From: Rhodocollybia butyracea
Lineage: Eukaryota > Basidiomycota > Agaricomycetes > Agaricales > Omphalotaceae
DNA length: 17,427 nt
Direction: 5' to 3'
NCBI GenBank assembly: GCA_015501585.1
Contig: JADNRY010001082.1
Location: forward strand, 1 to 17,427
Under the pieces are notes generated by a model, which saw nothing but the letters and a program-made list of their open reading frames with translations, was not told where the DNA came from and ran no database searches. Made by a program: the position numbers and the translations under genes. The first letter of the stretch is position 1; the number at the start of each line of letters is the position of its first letter. Shown piece by piece: positions 10,312-17,427 of the stretch.

Positions 10312-11926
10312 TCATGAGCTGTGCTCAGAACTTCGTCGAGGAGGTGGGGGTGGAGGAGTAGACGACCGTGAAGGGACCCGCGACGAAGGTCGGGAAGCGA
10401 AGGGAGATCCATACGGTGCATTATTGTACCGTGGAGTATCCAACATGCCGGATGGCTCTCGTTTCTCGGAAGCATTGCTCAGCCCGAAAGCAGAGGCAAT
10501 AGCGCGGGGCGATCCAAAAGGCGAAACTTTCTTCCGTGGAAACTCTCCAATGATAGGCTCATTCGAATCCACTGGTGTAAAGGGTGTCCTGTTTGCAGAT
10601 CCGGTCAGAACGATGGACACAAGAGGCTCCTTGCCAGGAGGTTGATTATACATCCAAGTGGAACAAAGTACTGTCGATGCCCCGATGATGAAGGATGGGG
10701 TAATGCGAAAGTCAAAAAGAAAAACAGATGCCAAAAATGACAGCACTATTGAAAGACTGGTCGCAAAGCCTTTCAGGATATTGTCTGAGTACTTGATCAC
10801 AATGGCAGTGACCAATCCACCAAACACCTGGATCGCAACAGTCGCCCATGCCCACATCCCAAAGTTTCTGAAAAGACCAGAGAAGAAATCAACGGAGGTC
10901 GGCGTTGAGGTATAGAGAATGGGAAGAAGAGCCGGGATCAGCGAGAACAGGGACAGTTGCACATTCCGCACCCAGAGATCAGCTTTAGAATTTTTGAGCA
11001 CCATCTCAAAGTAGACTCCCGCCAAACCCGACGTGAAACAAGCGGCAGTCACTGCACCAAATCCCTTTAAAGGACTCATAACATGAATGTGAAGTGGTGC
11101 AGAATCGTGAGCACTTCCCACAGACTGGTTCTTCGGCGCAGAGACGGAAGACGTTTGGATTTGAACAATCCCTACTCCGATCGCTAGAAAGAACAGCGAC
11201 AACCACTTGGTCGAAGTCAACTTTTTCCGGAGAAGAGCAACCGAAAAGGCGGCCGTAGTCAAGATCTTCATTTGGTATGTTACCTGAAAAGAAGCAACTG
11301 GGAGATTGCTGATAGCGACAAACTGGAGCGAATTCTGAACAACGTATAGGATTGCAGGTATGGAAAGCTTCCAGCAATCCGGACTGAATATTTCTCCGCA
11401 AAGAGTCAAGAAAGGAGCGCTTCCTGGGTAGGGAAGCGCACATATGATTTGCCAGAGGGACATACGATGCCACGGAACGTCCGTCATCTGGGGTGTCCTT
11501 GCTAAGGCAATCACGAACGATATTGAACCCTTTAATAATTCGTTAAGGAGAACAGCAGACGCTGGTGAGTAGGCGAGGGATGGCGGGGTTGAAACACGGG
11601 AATAGTGCATGACTATTGACAATGCAGCATTTTGAACAGCAAGGGTGACGAGGCTATTGAAATACCTGTCAGTGAAGTTGATATAACGAAAAATCGTCTG
11701 GACGCACGAAACATATTTCAACGGCATTCCACATATTCTAGGTGAGACAATGTCTTGCGGGTTGCACTTACGGGCAAAGTGCTTTTGGAGGAATATGGTG
11801 TCGGAGGCAATAGAGGAGGTAGCCTAGGACTGGAGAAATACGCGGTGTTGGTATGTTTGACTCGGCGAGCGAGCTATTGGACGACACAGACGATGTCCGC
11901 AGATTCGGCTGAGGTCGATGATACAT
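10312..11926 (-). CDS. Nucleotide-sugar transporter (SLC35A type; UDP-galactose or UDP-GlcNAc)
   Basis: These Golgi membrane proteins exchange cytosolic UDP-sugar for luminal UMP to feed glycosylation. Exons 11926-11772, 11737-11708 and 11653-10312 join to 1527 nt, 508 aa, with no frame error. The N-terminus (~52 aa) is Ser-rich. The transporter domain begins ICGMPLKYVSLVTLAVQNA and includes the family hallmarks LLNELLKGSISF, SPDCWKLSIPAILYVVQN, FQVTYQMKILTTAAFSV and FATSLSIVLSF, with about ten hydrophobic segments. A Ser/Pro-rich tail of roughly 100 residues ends in a run of six prolines before RRSSEHSS. The start at 11926 has A at -3; a further in-frame ATG lies at 12004. The first intron is only 34 nt (11738-11771). 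The second (11654-11707, 54 nt) is a multiple of three and stop-free, so retention would still be readable. UDP-Gal and UDP-GlcNAc carriers cannot be told apart here. Confidence 0.88.
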
Positions 11927-12060
11927 TTCGGGAATTCTCCTTGCGAACCAACTAATTCGGGAAAGATTAAGTCGCCAATGAATCTGTGGGCAAAGTGAAC
12001 ACATCAGGACACGTAGGAAAAGAGCAGCTAGAACGAGACATTACCAGCGACGACTGTAGA

Positions 12061-12066
12061 TATATA
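12061..12066 (-). promoter_or_regulatory. Possible TATA element of the sugar transporter gene
   Basis: The minus strand reads TTATATATC, about 135 bases before the ATG at 11926. That distance allows a normal leader of around 100 nt. It is a weak motif call. Confidence 0.25.
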
Positions 12067-12149
12067 ACTTATGAATGCCAATGAACCACAACAATGTAGT
12101 TTTTTGGAAAAGGAATGGGATGAAAGAGAAGGATGAATGAGCGTCAACT

Positions 12150-12159
12150 ACCACGTGGT
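12150..12159. promoter_or_regulatory. ACCACGTGGT palindrome (extended E-box) in the transporter promoter
   Basis: A perfect ten-base palindrome with a CACGTG core lies about 225 bases before the transporter start. The extended symmetry makes a bHLH dimer site more likely than a bare hexamer, but no binding evidence exists. Confidence 0.35.
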
Positions 12160-12541
12160 CGAGCGCTTAAAGAAAATAGCCGTGCTATTTACTACACAGT
12201 GAGCGCGCGGCGCGGCGCAGCGACACGAATCACGGTCTCGAGGCTGGAACGCCCAACGTTCAACACTTTCGTCTGATTACTCTACTGGAGACAAACACCT
12301 CAGACGTAGTCTCGATGGAGTACAAAAGCTCACTCCGGGCAATGAGCGAATATTCCAGCGCCAGTTCCTACACCAGCAGACACCAGCACTACCGTCTAAT
12401 GCCGTAGACTCACTCAACTTCTACAAATTTCGTGTGACAGTATTACACAGCAATGGATACATTCTAAAATTAATGATTACCTTACATACTCAGTCACCAG
12501 TTTCAAGCTCAAAATTTGTATCCATATAATTAGCATCAGCT

Positions 12542-15500
12542 CTATGATCCCTGCGATGCCATTGCCTCTAGACTAAGTTCCAAAATGTGCTTCTCGCAGA
12601 TAGCTGAAAAGTAAAACTCATGCTCTGAGTTGTGCGGTTGCACAAGGTTATGCGCAATCTCATGTGCAAGCGTAAAGTACCTAGAGACGAAATTAGCACA
12701 GAAGCTGGAATGGAAAACTACCCCTACCATGACACCAGAGCAGTGCGGAGATCCCCTTTTACAACTTCAGCGTCGTCTGAGAATACAACAGGTCAAGGAT
12801 GCAACCTAGTACGAAGACAAAACTTACGCCATGCTTCATAGAATCGAAGGTTCAGGAAGATACTTGCATTTCGATTGAACGCAATCAAGGGCCCTTCTAG
12901 GTCGTAGAAGATTTGCAGGCTGGCCAGCGGAAGCTTGTATACCCGCGCCAAAGAGGTCACTATACACAAAAATCTGTGCAGTGAAGGATTTCGGTCCGCA
13001 AGGAAAGTGTGTTTATTCGGAACCTCTGCTCGAAAAGTGATTTAGCTCTGTAGAAGTGACTTGATGACAATGCGCGAACCTGCCGATAGGTACACCTTGA
13101 CCGTTCCAACTGCGCCAGCATGCTGGAGATTTTCTGCCCGCCCCGATATATCACAATATCCCTCATCTAAGGATTCCTTCACCTGCTGCATTTGCTCTCG
13201 ATTTCGGAGGAGATTTCCGGACTCGGGCCGGCAGGCTTTGATTGCCATGTCAATATTGGCAGCTGCAAGCAAGTTCAGTACATTTCATCAAAGAGGTAGT
13301 ACCAAGATTCACATATGTTCCCAAGAGGCGTAGCTTCTTGTGTAGGGTTCCGTGAGGTCGACCCAGAGGAACTATCATGTCCATCTTTGAAGCCAAATCT
13401 TCGACCAAATTTTTGGAATGGATTGAGTGCTGAATTTGGTCGTCCAGTTGAAGATGGTCCGCTCTCCGTCATTGGATAAGGAGGAGGCGGGGATTCAGCG
13501 TTGCGAACTTCAATTGGAACTTCAGAGACACTGGACTTAGACATTTCAGGAAAGGCTCCCGGTAATGGAACAACAACAGGTGTAGGAGGTTTAGACATTA
13601 ATGCCTGGCGTTCTTCAGCAGCTTTCCGTTGCTCCGCTCTCTGCTCCCGGTATTTTCTTTCGATGCGTTCGACTAAGTGCACAATGTGAGGCTTAAATGG
13701 TTTCATGATGGCAGAGCATACCATTGTACCCTCGACGCTTCAGAGCCTGAAGGTCCGTCGAAAGGATGGTCATGAATAACAGCGCATCATTTGCTTTGGG
13801 GGCATCGAAGAAAAGACGATTGAACGACGTGGCAACCCTCGACATTTAAATCGTAAGGAAATCCACTGGGAATGAACATTTGGACTCACTCATACATATC
13901 TGGTTCCACATCGTTTGCTAACCATATCTGGCGAGAACCTCCACTAAGTTTTGTTCCAATGGCGGATGAAACTTGTCTCTTCGACAGGTTTACCGAACCA
14001 AACTTCAACGATTTCACGACCGAAATTTTACCAAACGATCTAACAACGAAATTGCTCTCAGAGCTGAGCCAACTGAACGAAGTGTTCATCCTGGCATGAT
14101 GTTCATGTAAGAAAAGAGGTAATCGCTCTAGGATATGAGCCCGAAGCTTAGCGGCTCGCGACGAATCTTTGATTTCGGTGGTGACTTCGTGATTTTCCTG
14201 AACGAGAGTACTGAGCCTTTTGGAACCCAGCATAATATAGAAATCTTAGAGAAGATATTGAATGTTATGCTTTACAAGACAATTATTATCACGTACCCTC
14301 CAAGATGTCTTCCTGAGGAGCCACAAACAGTTGGTCACCGAAGAGCTGAAAAGAATTGGCATCGTCTGCGATGACTATTTCGTCCGGTTTCTTGAGGTCG
14401 TACTGCACGTCCCAGTCTTCAAATCCATCGAGTTCTTTCTTCGTATTCTCGTCTGTTGAGGCACGGCGGTGAAGGGCTAGCAGTACAGGAGACCTCCTGA
14501 GGCGTGCCATAGTCCCAGTGGAAAGTAAGCGGCTATTGACCGCTATGTTCCGAAGTTTCATTCTTAAAACTACAAGGATCAATGAACGATGGGATGACAC
14601 AAGATGATACGACTATCTACTCACTTCGTTTTGACGACCAGCCAATTCATAAAAGTTATGTGCATCCGCCAATAGCATCAGAGCAATTTCCTCGACACTT
14701 GGCTCGCGCTTTGCGCCACAAGCACTGAGGAAAGAGTTTGCACGTGTCCAAAGTCGATAAACACAAACAGCTTTGAATGAAAGCCTTCTTTGCCTTCCTG
14801 GCCAAAAAAACAAGAACTCGGGCCAATGAGTTGTAGTTGAAAGCCATTTCCCTTCTTTTGTCTAGTCGGTACGATCGACATACGTGAAAGTTTTTGTAAT
14901 TGCTGGGGAGAAAAATTGGATATGCGATTGGACATTAGATCAAAGTAAGTCTTCGCTTGGTCTTCGTCTTTTGGCGGGTTTCTCTCGAGAAGAGACACAA
15001 GAAAGGTGCTCGTAGGATGTTCACGGACACCCAACTTCGGACCGATGTCTGTAGCTACATTAGAAGCGAGAACAGGGAGCCCTAGAACAGCCCATTCGGG
15101 TTTGAAAGCACCTAATGCTCATGTTAGTAGAACGAATAATGTTACACTGTGAGAAGATACGTACTTCTTCCGGCGAGCCCAAATACGGGGAAACTGTTCA
15201 TTGTTGCTGGTTATAAACTTGATATCGTGGAAGTCCTGACGGTCGTAGTTGGAGTACTTGTTTTGATATTGTCCAAACAAATACTTGAAGGCTACACTCC
15301 GGATCTAGCTTGCAGTCAAAAAGCAAATTCATTCATCGATCAGGAATACTGACCTGAGGTTTGGGCTGGCACATAAATTGACTAGAGCAGTAAGAGAAGG
15401 GTATCTCTGTAGACCCAAGTCAAAGAGAAATTTAGCTGACAAAATCATAACATCAATTCACTGCTTCATTCTGAGCAATAAGTGTGGAAGAAGACCTTCT

Positions 15501-17427
15501 TCGGAATTACTACGCCACTTTACTTTGGTGCCCCAGTCAAATAACAGGTAGTTCCAATTGCGTGAAAATAGGAGAAGGCTCATAGAGTTGGCAGCCTGAT
15601 AACGTTTGACACTCTCCTGATCAGGGATGATTTCCGCAGAGAACGCATTTGTTAATTTCAGCCGCGAGATTTCTTCTGCAGATAGTGAGTCTCGCACTGA
15701 TACGAGATACTTAATAAGGTCCGGCGCGGTCCACTCTTTCGTCTTGATCATGCTGCAGGACAATGAGTGAGCGATAGATGACAGGGAGAGATCTTACCGA
15801 TCAAAGATAAGTTGAAGCTCGACATGCTTGCGGACACCCAGAAAAGTCAAGACAGACTCGAGTGTACGCTGTATAGTATTGCCAGAGGGCATTTTGACTA
15901 CTGGGAGGTCATGGAAAATGTCGGCGTTGGCAAAAGTAAGCTTCCTTGGGTACCCTCAACCCATTAGATGTTGGAATACATGTCTTGGATTTCAGAATTA
16001 AAAGTAACGTCGTCCTTCATATGACTAGGAAGAGAAGGCCAAGCTCGGACTAGTATACCAAGAACTCGCTCAGCCCAATGAGCCGAGATGGAAAGATCGA
16101 GCTCAGGACTGGGAGGCTCGAAGGTAGAGATATATTTGATCCAATCAACTATGGTCAGCTCAGACCAGTGGAATGCAAGTGTCAGCTGATCTGGCTTGAA
16201 AGCCTTGCTGATGGAGGGAGGGAGCATCGTTGGTGGAAATGGAACATCCGGAGGAATATTCCGAGGGTTGAAGATGGTGGAAATGGTGGAAAGAGGGATA
16301 CATTTTGGTGTCCTTGCCACCCGGAACTCCAATCATTAACACCGCAGAACCTATAAGTTTACTTTGTATAGATTGTAGACGTTCGGCGCTGGCTGCATCC
16401 TTGTTTAGGCTGATCCACCAAGTCAAGCATGCAATAGACTCGTCCTCCGCTAATGGTCGTTTATCCAACTCCTTCAGTACGTCACTGAACATGATCTCCT
16501 TGATCAACTTGCGGTTCTGAAGGGCCGTAACCATGGGTCGGGCGGCGGACAATACTTGCTCTGGTAACACAGGAAGGTCCTTCAAGAACGAGGAGAACTG
16601 TGGTCTGGTAGACGAATATCAGCAACGTCCTGTATTCCATTGGTCGAAATGATGCGAAATCCTGTAGAGCATGAGAAGAACGCTTGCTCCATTAGACTGG
16701 AAACATCTGCCGATGGCGTGGATTGGTGAAATGTAAAGAATTTTAGGAGGTGGATAGCACGATTCGTTAACCAACTCTGTAGCTCCGGGTCTTTCGAAGC
16801 AGCGGCATCAGACAATTGTTTGAGGTTGTCCACTTCGATTTCATAAACAGCACGAGCCACGGTCCCTCCAATATTGAGCAACTCCTTATTCCAGACTAAA
16901 TTGTTGGATTCAGCACTCGAAGATGAGGATAGATGGAAGGTACGTACTGGCCACATTTCGATCCCTATGATCATTATCATTATATGAAGACCTTGAAAGA
17001 TTCAAGGATACTCACATCAAGTCAAGACTCTCCCTTTCCACAGTGGGAAGGAATCTGGCACTCTTTTCGACGGTGTTCAGAGATAGTCTTTTTGAGAATG
17101 TATACACGTACCATATGTCCTCCTATCCCAGTAGTCTGTCCTGTTGCATGGCCCTAGAATAGCTTGTGAACTGGGTTCTACCTGTCATAATAACACGGCA
17201 TACAATGAAAATTCGAGCAGAGCCCATTCTATTGGGTAACAACAATCAGTCAAAGTAACCTTGAGGATTGCACAACACTTGCCCTTCAAGGTCAGCACGT
17301 AAGCCTTGGAAAATACCACCAGAAGTCGCAAACTTTTGCTGTTCATCTTCAGTCTTACTAGCATTGTATTCATCCATTCCCGTCTGAAAGCAAATTCGTC
17401 AAGTCGCCTTATATAGGTAGATAAACA
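12542..17427 (-). CDS. Sacsin-like DUF3684 family protein, C-terminal ~1360 codons (5' end outside window), with frameshifts
   Basis: The family (Pfam DUF3684) is known from fungi as large proteins with an N-terminal GHKL/HSP90-like ATPase module; the cellular role is not established. About sixteen exons were joined by eye: 17427-17260, 17181-17112, 17062-17016, 16964-16948, 16895-15798, 15752-15496, 15435-15354, 15304-15165, 15111-14625, 14569-14297, 14244-13890, 13837-13313, 13262-13080, 13025-12828, 12776-12728 and 12680-12542. Recognisable blocks: HATGQTTGIGGHM then SARFLPTVERESLDL; WNKELLNIGGTVARAVYE; LKFFTFHQSTPSAD; FHDLPVVKMPSG; FHSKLFVFIDFG; a charged coiled coil (IERKYREQRAEQRKAAEERQ) with a Pro-rich linker; NIDMAIKACRPESGNLLRN; and LHRFLCIVTSLARVYKLPL. 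The end carries LAHEIAHNLVQPHNSEHEF, a zinc-binding-like motif. Single-base frame changes lie near 17150, 16602, 16303, 15977, 15933, 15587/15540, 15356 and 14748. Two exon joins (15165/15111 and 14625/14569) also need a base adjusted or another splice site. Nothing is broken from 14500 to the stop. Confidence 0.82.

Larger units (their letters stand above)
11927..12541. other. Intergenic: DUF3684 gene 3' UTR and sugar transporter promoter
   Basis: This 615-base stretch lies between two minus-strand genes. It contains a GC-rich block around 12200-12225, an ACCACGTGGT palindrome at 12150-12159 and an AT-rich TATATA at 12061-12066. The only notable open frame (12004-11768) is the first exon of the transporter plus its leader. 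No RNA gene or repeat was seen. Confidence 0.5.

Noticed and set aside
1..17427. tRNA, rRNA, transposon ends, tandem repeat arrays or CRISPR
   Set aside because: No tRNA B-box with a matching A-box, long terminal or inverted repeats, or regularly spaced repeats were found on either strand by eye.

Overview
The window reads as a stretch of a filamentous basidiomycete chromosome, most likely an agaricomycete. Every long gene is broken by many introns of about 45-60 nt with GT...AG ends and CTRAY-like branch points. After splicing by eye, the proteins match families that are typical of these fungi. There is no sign of bacterial operon structure, and I found no mobile element, CRISPR array, tRNA or rRNA.

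Layout. At the left edge (1-140, +) lies the Arg/Gly-rich C-terminal tail of a gene that starts outside the window. About 1.6 kb follows with no gene I can support. A dual-specificity-type phosphatase gene runs 1715-3583 (+, six exons, 534 aa). A formate/nitrite transporter (FNT) gene runs 4323-5770 (+, twelve exons, about 285 aa). It converges on a class IV chitin synthase (9772-6241, -). Further right on the minus strand are a UDP-sugar transporter of the SLC35A type (11926-10312, 508 aa) and a very large sacsin-like DUF3684 gene. The last ~1360 codons of that gene fill 17427-12542, and its N-terminal ATPase part lies beyond the right edge.

Reading-frame quality is patchy. The phosphatase gene, the sugar transporter and the 3' half of the DUF3684 gene splice cleanly with no frame errors. 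The FNT gene (one site), the chitin synthase (about six) and the 5' part of the DUF3684 gene (about nine or more) carry single-base gains or losses. Most of these sit in short homopolymers, while the protein on each side stays well conserved and no substitution-type nonsense codon is evident. This looks like uncorrected sequencing error in low-coverage stretches rather than gene death, but only reads can settle it.

Functionally, the chitin synthase uses UDP-GlcNAc for wall chitin, and the neighbouring transporter moves UDP-galactose or UDP-GlcNAc into the Golgi, so both serve wall or glycan synthesis. The FNT protein moves nitrite or formate. The most interesting biology is at the end of the DUF3684 protein: an HEIAH motif followed by a third histidine at metzincin-like spacing, in a protein whose family is known for a GHKL ATPase module. 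I found no clearly new multi-gene system.
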